From: Siphonodentalium dalli
Taxonomy: Eukaryota; Mollusca; Scaphopoda; Gadilida; Siphonodentaliidae
NCBI GenBank assembly: GCA_032622095.1
Contig: CP136062.1
Location: forward strand, 164,482,875-164,546,874
Direction of reading: 5' to 3'
Length of the DNA stretch: 64,000 nt
Shown here piece after piece: positions 45,238-56,879 of this stretch. The notes under the pieces are model-generated. The model was not told the origin of the DNA. It saw nothing but the letters and a program-made list of their open reading frames with translations, and did no database searches. The translations under genes were made by a program, and so were the position numbers. How positions within the stretch are numbered: position 1 is the stretch's first letter; each line of letters begins with the position of its first letter.

Positions 45238-45844
45238 AACTAATAAAAATGAGCCAAAGATACCTGTCAGGAAATGCTACTATCAATTAATATTGATTTC
45301 AAACCAATATTTATTATATAATGCGACAATAAAGTGGGACATATATTTGTTACTATTTTTAGCAAAAGTTCAAAATAAACGCGAGCCCTAAAATACAGGA
45401 AATTGATTGTATACTTATTATAATATTAATTGATAGAAGTGTTTGCAGGGAGGGGTCTTTGATTCATATTTATTATGTTATACACAGGAAACTATATAAC
45501 ACTTGTTATAGGAAGAGATAATGATTAATTCATCTATAAGAGTAAAGATTTTTCAAGTTGTGTGTCTTCAAAAACGGGAGTGTATCACACTGAGCCAAAT
45601 TAAATATATTATGGTCAGGTATTTCAAGAACAAACAAAAAATGCCTTTTCATTCTTTTAGTAATTGTCTGACTAGATTGTGTACAAAACATGATTTCTTT
45701 ATTAGTCTATGATGAAGACAAAACTATTTTTGAACCGTTGTGTTAGACCTGAAACTGTGAAGGAATTTCCAAACACATTGTGATGCTATCTTTTTACAAT
45801 TGAAAGTGTTCTAAGAGGAAAGTTCAAATAATTTTGCACACTTA

Positions 45845-46018
45845 ATGACTGGAGCTTCCTGAAATTTTGCGAAAACACTGTACCAATGCATTCTCTTATA
45901 TATGTGAATATCCCATAGGCAGACTCGCATATTTAACAACACTTATCTTGCCCATGTAAGCCAGTGCATTATTTTATATATGCAAGGTGCCATATGGGAG
46001 ACCATTATCTATTATTAA
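45845..46018. mobile_element. Partial TTAA-type MITE, adjacent copy
   Basis: It starts with CTTAATGACTGGAGCTTCC and carries two hairpin-module pieces. It ends at the TTAA that begins the next copy (46015-46018). The shared phrase GGAGCTTCCTGAAATTTTG links the two. Confidence 0.6.
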
Positions 46019-46573
46019 TCCTTCCACAACTGGAGCTTCCTGAAATTTTGTGAAAAACTGTTATATATGCGAGTCCATGGGCGCCGGAAGCATCCAAGGG
46101 CAGGGGGCAGAGCCTACAAAAAGGGCACTTTTCCGCAAAAAAGGGCATTTTCTCCGCAAACTCGGGAAAATAACCATAAATTCATTGTGGCTAAAATCCC
46201 TATTTTAATGGTATTTGTCGGTTTTTATGGCCGTTTTGTGATAAAATTGACAAATAATTAATATTCCTTGTGAAATTGGTGGTATTTGGACCAAAAAAGT
46301 CACATTTTGCTATAAAAACACGAGATTAAACACACAAAAAGCATTTTCTGTCTCCAGAAAAAGGGCAAGTCCTGCCCCCACTCGCCACCCTTGGTCAAGG
46401 GCAGGGGTCAGCTGCCCCCTCTGCCCCCCTCTTCCGGCGCCCCTGTGCGAGTCTCCCATAGAATGCCTCGCATATATAAGAGAATGCATTAATCTAAAAA
46501 TACTTCTATTAACCTTCTAAGCCAGTGTACATATACAAAAGAATGCATAAGCACAGCACCCATTATGAAAGGG
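46019..46573. mobile_element. TTAA-flanked MITE interrupted by a hAT-like MITE
   Basis: TTAA at 46015-46018 and 46574-46577. The ends are CCACAACTGGAGC... and the complement of ...CATTATGAAAGGG. The hairpin module is cut at TGCGAGTC by a 370-bp insertion and resumes after it with CTCCCATAGAATGCCTCGCA. Decayed relative to the 392-bp elements. Confidence 0.7.
46076..46445. mobile_element. hAT-like MITE with 8-bp target duplication
   Basis: TGCGAGTC stands at 46068-46075 and again at 46446-46453. The 15-bp TIRs are CATGGGCGCCGGAAG at the left and CAGGGGCGCCGGAAG (complement) at the right. An 8-bp duplication and CAGGGG-type ends are hAT hallmarks. The interior has GGGCAGGGGGCAG and AAAAAGGGCA on both sides. 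The 64-codon frame over its left part is not a gene. Confidence 0.85.
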
Positions 46574-46855
46574 TTAATGACTGCTTATTTTTCTATTTAT
46601 GCCCCAAAATTTAAAAAAAAGAAGACAAAAATGCCCAAAAATGGCATTTTTGGAAAAGTATCAAGACTGAAGGCTTAATCTGTCATAAGTTAATTTTCTT
46701 CAGCAAAAAAACACGCACAAAAATGCTATATGAGAAGCAGTGTATATAGATTTAAATTTATTTCAATTTGCTCTGGAGGGGAGTGTTAATATATATTCAG
46801 CCACATATGATACTTTATTACCTTTGGCCATTTCTGCGAGCCACTCATCTTGCAA

Positions 46856-46880
46856 CAAAATTATTATTATTATTATTAGC
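46856..46880. repeat. (ATT)n microsatellite
   Basis: Six to seven ATT units. Confidence 0.85.
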
Positions 46881-47040
46881 AATTGTTTTTCCCCAAGCAT
46901 TTTTCTACACCCTCCCCATATGTCTGAATATATATGTGGAGTTTATATGAGAGAAAAACTATTTTGTTTCCACATAGAAACCCCACTGTGAAAATATTTC
47001 GGTGAATATTGTGTTAACTGAAGCTATTTTTCTTGTTTAA

Positions 47041-47239
47041 AGGTACTCAATCCAATCAGACGCTCCTAAATTACAATTGTTTTGGCTTCGCGGTAAAAAA
47101 TATTTGATTTGAGTCTTATCCATCTTACAACCGCTTTGATGGGTGGGTTCCTCGACTCAAATCGAATATTTTTTACCCCCGAATCCTGCTGAATCCAAAG
47201 AAATAGTTATTTAGTAGCGTCTGATCGGATTGGGTACCT
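47041..47239. mobile_element. TTAA-flanked foldback MITE, AGGTACTCAATCC family
   Basis: TTAA at 47037-47040 and 47240-47243. The arms of about 90 bp are inverted: AGGTACTCAATCCAATCAGA on the left and AGGTACCCAATCCGATCAGA (complement) on the right, each followed by AAAAAATATTYGATTTGAGT. Same family as 32623-33067 but shorter. Confidence 0.82.
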
Positions 47240-47430
47240 TTAACTGCCCACAGAGGGACCAGGACCACACGGCCACAATAATTTTAAATCTGAATAATGA
47301 AACATTATAGCATTTAGAGGTCTATCTACAGCAAATTTCAGCCCCTCCCTTTTAAAATTAATACATATACATATCGCCATGTCCGATCTGCACTGGGGCG
47401 ATCACATACTTAATTGTACATGCGCTAATG

Positions 47431-47570
47431 ACGCATATTTAGTCGCTTTCGGCGCTTTCGGCGCGTTACTAACGGCGAATATTTTGTCACTTTCGGCGCG
47501 CGCCGAAACAACGCTAATGGCGCACATTTTGTCGCTTTCGGCGCGCGCCGAAAGCGCCGTTAGCAAGTGG
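47431..47570. repeat. GC-rich TTTCGGCGC palindromic array, second block
   Basis: TCGCTTTCGGCGCTTTCGGC, CTTTCGGCGCGCGCCGAAA and GGCGCACATTTTGTCGC repeat in mirrored order, as at 43019-43165. The overlapping 65-codon frame is repeat translation. Confidence 0.8.
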
Positions 47571-48028
47571 CCCTAATAGGATTCCATAGTTCCAAACTGA
47601 ATGACAAATAATCATGCTAAAATAAGTTATTTTCGTATATTTGATATCCAAATAGTCAGAAAAGAGCATCATTGTCGTAATCGTTGTAATGTTTATGTCT
47701 AATAGTGTGCCCGAATAATGATTAAATATTTACATCTGTGCGTAGTTTAACCGTGGTGTTCTATGAAATAGTACAGTTGATCTTGCAGGAATTTTTGATA
47801 ATATTCTATTGCTACATTATTCCAGTGCTGATAGTGTCTGGATAATAACTTGGCGATTTTTTTTCACTGCAGTAAGTCCACAACATGTCTTTAAAGAATT
47901 AGACATGAGCATATGTTGAAGTAAAGGCACCTTCTCAAGTTCTTCAAATAATATGTTGAATTACATATTCCACATATATCCGTTTTCTATTTGGTGCAAA
48001 TATTTTATATACTACTTTTATATTTCAG

Positions 48029-48104
48029 ATATCACATCTTCGGCAGAAATCAGTCCGCCACACCATGATGACAGGAATCAAGGGCTCCAAGATGTGTATT
48101 AAAA
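48029..48104 (+). CDS. Candidate exon, terminal or internal
   Basis: The acceptor CTTTTATATTTCAG precedes a phase-1 frame ITSSAEISPPHHDDRNQG ending LQDVY-stop. Joined to the donor at 41685 the first codon becomes GAT. A weak internal donor GAT|GTGTAT (48098/48099) would allow a phase-0 join to 50181. Low-complexity acidic/proline composition; function unknown. Confidence 0.3.
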
Positions 48105-48440
48105 ACACTTTAAACATTAATAATTAGTGCTATATATAACTGTAAACACATTTGAAAACATCTTGACGATATTTAAATAAATAGCGGTGTCCCATGAATA
48201 ACAATATCAAATATCAATATTTTTTATCAGTTCTCACAATGAAATAAGCAAATAATTTATTCTGCCCTTTAACTCAATTGTGATAAGTTGATTACTTCAG
48301 TTTTCTTCACTGTGCTCTATTTACTGTAATTACATGGAATGAGATTCCGTTGTCATATGCCGAATATTGATTGCAATTGCAAGTATGAAAGATATAATTG
48401 TTATAACATTGTATCAATGCATGCTTTTCTTTCTCTTCAG

Positions 48441-48622
48441 TGACTATGTCAGTTGCCGTACAGGTTCAAGGAGGGTGTGCAGCAGCACTGTGTAAAGTAG
48501 GAAAGCCGAAGAATAAGCTACAAGTACAATGTGATTGATGTCAGAAAGAGTTTCACAGATACTGTGTTGGACTGCGGAAGAGGAAGGCAAATATTGATTG
48601 GAAATGTGAAGACTGTTCATAA
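48441..48622 (+). pseudogene. PHD-finger exon with in-frame TGA
   Basis: An excellent acceptor (GCTTTTCTTTCTCTTCAG, AG at 48439-48440) opens a phase-1 frame encoding a Cys4-His-Cys3 PHD-type zinc finger: CAAALC, VQCD-stop-CQKEFH, RYCVGL and DWKCEDC, then TAA at 48620-48622. The spacing C-x2-C-x4-H-x2-C-x13-C-x2-C is canonical. PHD fingers of the VQCD-C--WFH--CVGL type bind histone H3 tails in chromatin proteins (family knowledge). The TGA at 48536-48538 replaces the residue between D and the fourth Cys, often Trp in relatives, so one G-to-A change could explain it. It may be a dead exon, an error, or part of a captured gene copy. Phase fits the donor at 41685. Confidence 0.65.
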
Positions 48623-48651
48623 AATTTACCATTTCTGTCATTAGATGTTAA

Positions 48652-48849
48652 AGGGGTACTGTACACCAAATTTGGACATTTATAACTTATTTTCATTCAA
48701 AATGATTGTGTTGTTTCCATCGTTCAAAGACCACACAAGTGTATTTTACGGTCATCAATGGCTAAAATTTATTCATTTGTTGCATATATTCTGTTGGGTA
48801 TAACATGAGATGTTCCTATAAATGGCCGGATTTGGTGCACAGCGCCCCT
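48652..48849. mobile_element. TTAA-flanked MITE (AGGGGTACTGTACACC family)
   Basis: TTAA at 48648-48651 and 48850-48853. The TIRs of about 35 bp are AGGGGTACTGTACACCAAAT on the left and AGGGGCGCTGTGCACCAAAT (complement) on the right, both running to CATTTATA. It begins 26 bases after the stop of the PHD exon. Confidence 0.85.
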
Positions 48850-49128
48850 TTAATATCATATCATGACAAATATAATCTACAACTGTCCACAATTTATAGG
48901 AAATTTACAAAATGACTCCACTAAATGAGATCTGGGTGGAGCCTTTGGCGAGGTCCTGGGCTAATTTACTGGACAATTTTTGGATGTGAAACTAACAGCT
49001 ATAAATATTCCCAGATAAATAATACTCAGTGACATATTTAAGGATATAAAGTTTAATTAATAAAATGAACATCAGTCATAAACTCAACAGTAAAAACATT
49101 GGGTATACCAGGCTCTATTTCTTGTTAA

Positions 49129-49520
49129 CCCTTTACCCAACAAACCGGCCAAAACCGGCCAAATAAAGCTTCAACAGCCTAAAATATCTTCGGTCTGTCT
49201 CAATAAAACCATACAAATATGGATATCATTGGAACCGGCTCATTGACCACATTGTGATAGTTACAGTTATGCCCTGTGCAAATGCATTCTCTTATATATG
49301 CGAGTCGACCATAGGTCGCCTCGCATATATAAGAGAATGCATTGGCCTAAACAAAATCTTTTTTTAACACTTTTTACCATTTTTTCTTACATTCTTTAAC
49401 AATTTTATAATTTGTAATGTGTTAAGCCAATGCATTCTCTTATATATGCGAGGCGACCTATGGTCGACTCGCATATATAAGAGAATGCATTGGCACAGGG
49501 CCCTTCTGTTGGGTAAAGGG
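49129..49520. mobile_element. piggyBac-like MITE, 392 bp, copy 1
   Basis: It is flanked by TTAA at 49125-49128 and 49521-49524. Ends are CCCTTTACCCAACA and TGTTGGGTAAAGGG. TTAA duplication plus CCC-type ends is diagnostic of the piggyBac superfamily. The interior has two hairpin modules (GCATTCTCTTATATATGCGA ... complement) near 49280-49345 and 49432-49498. It is the same length as, and in inverted orientation to, 60067-60458. Local ORFs are not genes. Confidence 0.88.
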
Positions 49521-49809
49521 TTAAATAGCTGTTGTATATCATCATATTGAATTTCATTATTCCATATGATAATGATATACAACAGCCATGGTTGTAGTTT
49601 ATAACAAAGAACGCATGCACTATTCAGGCTATACCAATGTTCATTTGTCTTTAATGTTATTAATTTATAGAAAGTTATTACTGTGCTAATTACTGTGCTC
49701 TTGTTGTTTTAATTACTTTTCAGATTGTGCACATTGTATGTTGTTATTTTTTAAGAACAATGCTCAAGTGGCATTTGATTTTGCCTGAATGGTTGCCCAT
49801 CAGTTTTAA

Positions 49810-50024
49810 CCAATTCATGACAGGAGCTGCGCTGGTGCACCATTAAAGATTCTATACCATGCATTCTCTTATATATGCGAGTCTCCCATTGGGAATGCGC
49901 TGGCTTACAAGGTAAATATTGTTAGGCTAATGCATTCTCGTATATATGCGAGGCGCCATATGGACGACTCGCATATATATAAGAATGCATCATTGGCACA
50001 GGGTTTTCGCCAGTCATAAAAGGG
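49810..50024. mobile_element. piggyBac-like MITE, shorter diverged copy
   Basis: TTAA at 49806-49809 and 50025-50028. Ends are CCAATTCATGACAGGAGC and the complement of CCAGTCATAAAAGGG. It carries two hairpin modules, near 49857-49915 and 49926-50000. Confidence 0.75.
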
Positions 50025-50180
50025 TTAACTGGTCCAGTCACTCAACTATTTATTTATTTATTTTTGTCTACAATCAATATATTCGGCTCACGAGTTTACA
50101 TTATTCGCAGGTGAATAAGGTCAAGTAATTACAAATTATGTGTTCTCAGCTCTCATCACTTCCCGGAATATGTTTTCCAG

Positions 50181-50273
50181 ATTACGCAGGATTATGAGAA
50201 AATAAATATAAATTACCTCATTTCAAAATTGAGATCGTATCGCCTCAGACCACCTTTTATTTTAATGACCTAA
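50181..50273 (+). CDS. Candidate terminal exon
   Basis: After the acceptor ATATGTTTTCCAG a phase-0 frame of 30 codons (ITQDYEKININYLISKLR, then SYRLRPPFILMT) ends in TAA at 50271-50273, which overlaps an AATAAA. Another AATAAA lies near 50592. It is a plausible last exon of the gene represented by the exons at 41562 and 48029, but unproven. Confidence 0.3.
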   Translation: MTQDYEKININYLISKLRSYRLRPPFILMT

Positions 50274-50904
50274 ATAAAACTACCAGTGATAGAAAAAATA
50301 TCTGCCCTACCAAATAATTTCTATGCAAAGTGTATTAAATCTTAAACCTATTTCATAAGTATACATTACGTGATCATCATTTACTTCTTGTATCTGGTTT
50401 GACATGATCTTCTGTGTATAAATTGATAGTATTTATTACCATGTTTCTTGTTATCATTCAAGGCATACATTTCTAGGGAATGACTCAAATAGTTTGCTCA
50501 TTTGCTTTTCTCATAATGTAAGGTAGTTTGTACTGTTATAACCTTGAAGTTTTTGTCTTGATATAATTTGTATTTATACATATTTCTTTGAAATAAAACG
50601 ATTAAAGATACATTCGTTCTGAATTTTAACTCTTTTCAATTTGGGCATAAAGTCACCCCACTTCCCCCCATACCATCAGACCAAACTTTGCTTCGAAATG
50701 ACACTTGCACCCTCACCTTTAGTTTGAACTTTCCTACTGGCACCTCAACCTTTCCATGAAATTTACGATCTGACACTCCATAAGAACTGATGTTGATCTA
50801 ATGGTCTAAAATCAACAAGGCGTAAAATTTCCAATTTATGTAGGACATGATTTTGAAACTGTTGAAAATGTTAAACACATATTTCTTACTTCGGTCATTG
50901 TTTA

Positions 50905-52745
50905 GGGCTTTAGCAGCATAGAACTGTTAGAATCGAGTTAGCGACTCGTTTTTCAGCTCAACTTTACTTCCTTTAGCACGGGTGTAATCCAGATCTGATC
51001 TCTTGTCGGATCGTTTTGAAATGTGTCATGGCTGTTGACATTACCATGGGAACGACCATTTTATGGCCAATCGCCAAAAAAACAATGCCATCACGAATTT
51101 TACTCTGTGTATGACTAAACTCTTTTGCACAATCCATCAGCACAGGCTGCAGGCATTAGAAGTTTAGCAGCATAGCACCGCTAAAATCCAGTTTGAAACT
51201 CTTATTTCTTAATTCTATCATTATTTAGTGAGTAGTATAGCACCCCTAGAATTGACTTTGAAACTCTCTATTTTAATATTTTCATTCTTTAGCAGCATAG
51301 CACCGCTAGAATTCCGTTTGGAACTCTCTTTTTTAATATTTTCATTCCTTAGCAGCGTAGCACCGCTAGAATTCAGTTTGGAACTCTCTTTTTTAATATT
51401 TTCATTTCTCAGCAGTTTAGCAGCATAGCACTGCTAGAATTCAGTTTGAAACTGTCTTTGTTAACATTTTCATTCCTTAGCAGCATAGCACAACTAGAAT
51501 TCAGTTTGAAACTCTCTCTTTTAATATTTTCATTCCTTAGCAGCATAGCACCGCTAGAATTCAGTTTGAAACTCTTTTTTAATATTTTCATTTCTCAGCA
51601 GTTTAGCAGCATAGCACTGCTAGAATTCAGTTTGAAACTGTCTTTGTTAACATTTTCATTCCTTAGCAGCATAGCACAACTAGAATTCAGTTTGAAACTA
51701 TCTCTTTTAATATTTTCATTCCTTAGCAGCATAGCACCGCTAGAATTCAGTTTGAAACTCTTTTTTAATATTTTCATTCCTTAGCAGCGTAGCACTGCTA
51801 GAATTTAGTTTGAAACTGTCTGTGTTAACATTTTCATTCCTTAGCAGTTTAGCAGCATAGCACAACTAGAATTCAGTTTGAAACTCTCTTTTTTAATATT
51901 TTCATTCCTTAGCAGCGTAGCACCGCTAGAATTCAGTTTGAAACTCTCTTTTTTAATATTTTCATTCCTTAGCAGTTTAGCAGCGTAGCACCGCTAGAAT
52001 TCAGTTTGAAGCTCTCTTTGTTAACATTTTCATTCCTTAGCATTTTTGCAGCATAGCACCGCTAGAATTCAGTGTGAACCATTTATTTCTTAATGCATTA
52101 GCAGTTTAGCAGTCCTAGAGCCCTTTTAAAACTCCATTTTCTTTCATTTTTTCATTCGTTAGCAGTTTAGCAGCATAGCACCGCTAGAATTCAGTTTGAA
52201 ACTCGTTTTTAATATTTTCATTCCTTAGTAGTTTAGCAGCATAGCACCGCTAGAATTCAGTTTGGTACTCTTTTTTAATATTTTTTTTTCTTAGCAGTTT
52301 AGCAGCAGAGCACTGCTAGAATACAGTTTGAAACTCTCTTATTTAATATTTTCATTCCTTAGCAGTTTAGCAGCATAGCAACGCTAGAATTCAGTTTGAA
52401 ACTCTTTTTTTAATATTTTCATTTATTATCAGTTTTGCAGCGTAGCACTGCTAGAATTCAGTTTGAATCATTTATTTTTAATGCGTCAGCACTTTAGCAG
52501 TCCTAGAGACCTTTTAAAACTCCGTTTTCTTTCATTTTTTCATTCGTTAGCAGTTTAGCAACATAGCACCGCTAGAATTGGTTTTAAAATTCACATGTTA
52601 TAACTTTTTCATTTATTAGCAGCTTAGCAGTGCTAGAGCCCAGTTTATAACTCCATTTTCTTCATTTGTTTTCATTTATTAGCAGTTTAGTATCTTAGCA
52701 ATGCTAGAATACGGTTTGATACTAGTACTCTTTTTTCTTGATTCA
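50905..52745 (+). repeat. ~60-bp minisatellite, TTAGCAGCATAGCACCGCTA / GAATTCAGTTTGAAACTC
   Basis: More than twenty units with period about 60 bp, and 75-80 bp where TTAGCAGTT is duplicated. The first isolated unit is near 50908 and the dense array starts near 51165. Higher-order repetition is visible: 51446-51590 and 51632-51775 are near-identical blocks. Frames of 60-112 codons on both strands are translations of this repeat. An inverted array lies at 61310-62095. Confidence 0.92.
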
Positions 52746-52776
52746 GTTGCACTTAGCAATTAGCCCCTAGAAATAT

Positions 52777-53760
52777 GGGTACCAAACAAAATTTGACCAC
52801 GTTTCTTGCCATATCTAGTTTTTTGGCACTAATGGGCTTCTGTCGACATTATAAATCAGACATTTCTCTGACCTGTTGCCTGCACGTGGAGTAAAATTTG
52901 TCTGAAATAATCGTCCAAATTTCTTAATTTGTGTGTAAACATTATAAATCAGATATCTTAAAAGGTCTGAGTGAACAACCTATCAATCTATAATTGCACG
53001 GTCGGGCTAAAATAAACCGATCGGTCATTCACAGAAAGCATGCATGTGTGATGAAGGGGCAAATCTTTGCGAAAAATCAGAAAACGACTTTGCGAAAAAT
53101 CACAAACACCTTTGCGATAACTCGCAAACCTTTGTGATAAATCTGAAGCATCTTTACGATAACTCTAAAACTACTTGGTGATTATAGCTTACAATTTATC
53201 GCAAACATGTTTGAGATTTATCACAGATATATTGTTATGCGTTGACACTAATGGGCTTGAACCGTATAAACATAATATATCAGACATCTTAAACAGGTTT
53301 TGGTGAACCACACATCGATCTACATGTATAATAGCATGGTCGGGCTAAAATAGACTGATTGGTCTTTCACAGCCAACATGCATGTGGGACACGGGTAGCA
53401 AACCAATACTTAGAACAATATTAATTCTGATCTCTTTTTCAGGACACCATATAATTATTTACTGAGAATATTCAAAATTAAAACAACTTTGCGATAAATC
53501 ACAAAACAACTTTGCGATAAATCACAAAACAACTTTGGGAGAAATCACAAACACCTTTACGATAACTCACAAACCTTTGCGATAAATCTCAAACATCGTT
53601 ACGATAACTCTCAATTAACTACTTGGTGATTATACTTTGCGATTTATCATATACTTTCCGATTTATCGCAAATACGTTTGCGATTTACCACAATAGCCCG
53701 ACCAGTTAAGATAGACTGATCGTTCTTTCACAGCCAGCATGATTGTATCTGGGATAAAGG
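52777..53760 (-). repeat. Satellite block (TTTGCGATAAATC family), copy 3
   Basis: After GTTTCTTGCCATAT (also at 61118-61140 in complement) come satellite units with ATTATAAATCAGAYATCTTA and AACCTATCAATCTATAATTG, then CTTTGCGATAAATCACAAA palindromes. An AATTATTTACTGAGAATATT block is duplicated at 53450 and 53855. Confidence 0.8.
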
Positions 53761-56700
53761 GAGTCACTCTAAAGTACTAAACTGTTTTATTGTTATCATT
53801 CAACCACTACTTAAACAAAATTAATTCTGATTTAATTTGCAAGGCACCAAATAATTATTTACTGAGAATATTCAAAACAAACATACATGTATACAGATAT
53901 TCAAACAAATTAGCAGATTCAAATTGTTAAGAAATTTAGAGTTCCCTCTCTTACAACAGTGAGCACTGTGGCAGGAAGACCGCTCAGTCTATTGTAGCCC
54001 GATCAGGCTATTATAGTTCATCTGTGGTTAACTCAGACCTTTCTTTATACCCATGAAGGTGTCATGCATGGATATGTTCTAAATGCAACATTGTGCCACC
54101 GGTGGCGACTTCAAAGACACATTATTATGGACAAGTGTTTGAATTTCAAGCATACTTAAAAAGCTCTAATTATTGGTGAGATTCAGACATAGCCGTATAC
54201 ACGTGTACATTTTTTACATTAGTTATCAATTAGTTATATATCCTAATCGTTCTACATTCCACATGCACTCTAAATTGGCGTTTTAAAATATGACGCATTA
54301 GATCTCGTTATGTTGTATAAACATTTTTAATTTGAATGGGAAACTATTGTTTCATTGTAAGACATTTGTGTTTCATGGCCTATCGGCCTTTTGTGATATA
54401 ACTGACTGGGATGATCCATTGAGTAAAGAACGGGTGATGATTTAGCACACAGAATACACTTCCAGCATTTAATATGACGTTAGAACTACGTGACATTAAT
54501 GGATTGGAAACGGAAGGGATCGCTCTTACATGGGGTTTCACCATTCCATCTCCATCCTAATCAGTTGTCAACTTATGGTTATGTGTGAATAATTATGTAC
54601 TATTTTTATCATAATTTTAATAATTTCTTTTGGTATATCATACTTAAATAAAGTTGTCTATATATGATATCGTCGGTTTTATTGCACAAAACCTGAATTT
54701 CAATACGAAATCTCACCACTACATGCTGACGCCAACGACCCCCGGAAAAGTAACACACAAGCATGCCCAGACACAGGAATCAGGTTAATCTCCATTTGTT
54801 ATCACAGATCAATCGGTATCTGGTCGGCCTATATTACATATAACGGTGAATGGGCTATGGGCATTACTGATTAGTGCACTTCGGGACCCTTAGTCCAAAT
54901 GCATAGGCACAATACCTGAACATTAATGTTTACTGTTTTATACAACAACTTTTGTTTTGGGGGATTTATGTTGTTTCCGTGCACTCCGAACCATATTTAT
55001 AAGGTGCATTCTATGGTATTAGCTGTGGATATGGATGTTGAAATTTGTATAAATGAATTTCGGAATAAATCCCACAATGTCTTGTGGTTTCCATTAAGTT
55101 TACTTGATTGGTATTTCCAGTCCACTTTTAATAAAACCATTCGCACCCATTTTGTTGTCTACTCCCAATTGAATATTGTAATTTCCTAAACTTAACGCGG
55201 GTCTTATATCAGGGGTCAGGATTTCTCCGACACTGGGAGCTGTACTTCCAGACAGGGGTGATGTGGGATCCCGTAAGCTTACCATTGTATATCCCCATGT
55301 ATAGCCCCCCCCCCCCTGCCACACCTGGTGCATATATGATCAATAACACCAATAGGATAGCCTACGGCGCTTATATGGATAATTATGGCCGACCTATAGG
55401 TTACAGTGAAGTAATTATTTCCCATAGGCCTCGGTGTTAACATATAATGGCCTGCAGCCCTGACTATCCACGAATTGTGATAAATGAGTACATGGTCACC
55501 GGAATTGGCATCTGCGCAAAGTTTCTGCATGAAACAAATCATATCGTCTAGCATGGAATGTACCTTTAAATTTGGGATTTATAATCGAGAGTCAGAATTG
55601 CATGAAAAAAATATTGACATTTTTCACCTCACACCAAAAAAATTAAATCTAGGAACCACGTGCTTTACAATGTGCCAATGTTTTGTTTGGAGTCTGAAAT
55701 TTCAAGAGGAGTGATTGCATGTATTTTATATGTTTAAATATCGAAACTACTATTAACCAACCAGAGCTCAGAATTTTTTTAATTCTCTCCTGCATCTTGG
55801 TCCAAAATCCATTGGAGGGCGCTACCAATCGAATTACTTCACTGTAACCTATAGCTATCAACTTAAACATGGATGCATATGGGTGTTCGCTGCGCGATAT
55901 GATTGTTTTGCGTACCTGACGGAACAGACCGTAAGTTATGGGTTAACAATGTCGTTTCCGCTCAAGCTACTGACTTGGGGATAGGAACTTTGGTACATCC
56001 AGGTTTATTCTGCACGACAGTGCATGAGCCACCTCATTCTGACTCATGGGGACGGCACGGTCGAGTGCATTCGCAGGCGGTCGGCTTTTAATGTGAACCC
56101 GCTGACGTGGCCTTATTTCCAGGTTCCCCGCGGTAGAATATAACATTGTGAGGATCTGGTGCAACATGAATTTAAAGGCTTGATAGTTAGACATATTTGG
56201 TAGCTTTAACAGCAGCTTTGATTGTGTGTACGTGATTGTATATTGTCTTGCTATATCAAGTGTTTTAGGAATAATTCGCGCACCAGTATGAGTTGTTTGA
56301 TATGTGGAGGCCACCTCCCGTTCTCGGGTGAATACCGGAATTATCTCATGCGTGGGTGCAGAAGAATATAACAATTCCCACGAGCGGCTTTCGTCTCTAG
56401 TTCATCACTTTGTGTGGGAATTAGTCTGGAGTCCTGAAAATGACTTAACAGATTCTACACTAACGTTTTCTATAATCGAACTTATTAAATCGTACATATC
56501 TGAGCCCATTTGATGACCAAATATCGATTTATAAAAGGAATATTATGCACGTTTGAATTGTTTCAGCCACAATTTAACTGATAGCCTATACAAAGCGTAA
56601 TGATGTCGCTTCTCAATGCCAGTATATAACAAGAAAACCATAGTCAGAAATGGTAACGCCACCAAGATCGTATTATTAGCCATAAATATAAATAATAATA

Positions 56701-56870
56701 CAATTATTCTATAAACTAGCTTTCAAATTTTATGCGGGAAATTTGCGTACTTCCATATTTCAAGTTTTCCCGTTTCTCGTGGCATACATTACTTTCATCA
56801 AACTGTCTTCTTTATTACACAAGCTGATAGGCCCGACTTCACCCGGGCTGTTTCCCATCTGCTTTCCGGT
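53761..56870. other. No confident gene
   Basis: Several 60-135 codon frames (for example 54926-55189 plus, 55967-56374 minus) lack motifs and splice support. AATAAA near 54650 and a C run near 55305 are the only marks. Confidence 0.35.
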
Positions 56871-56879
56871 GAAAGGTGC

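Noticed and set aside
46067-46261. 64-codon frame MRVHGRRKHPRAGG...
   Set aside because: It spans the target duplication and the left half of the hAT-like MITE.
51228-51784. 60-112 codon frames on both strands, with SFLSSIAPLEFSLKLS-like repeats
   Set aside because: They are direct translations of the ~60-bp minisatellite; both strands are open because the unit length is a multiple of three in places.
55967-56374. 135-codon minus-strand frame
   Set aside because: No recognised domain, overlapping open frames on the plus strand, no splice or poly(A) support.
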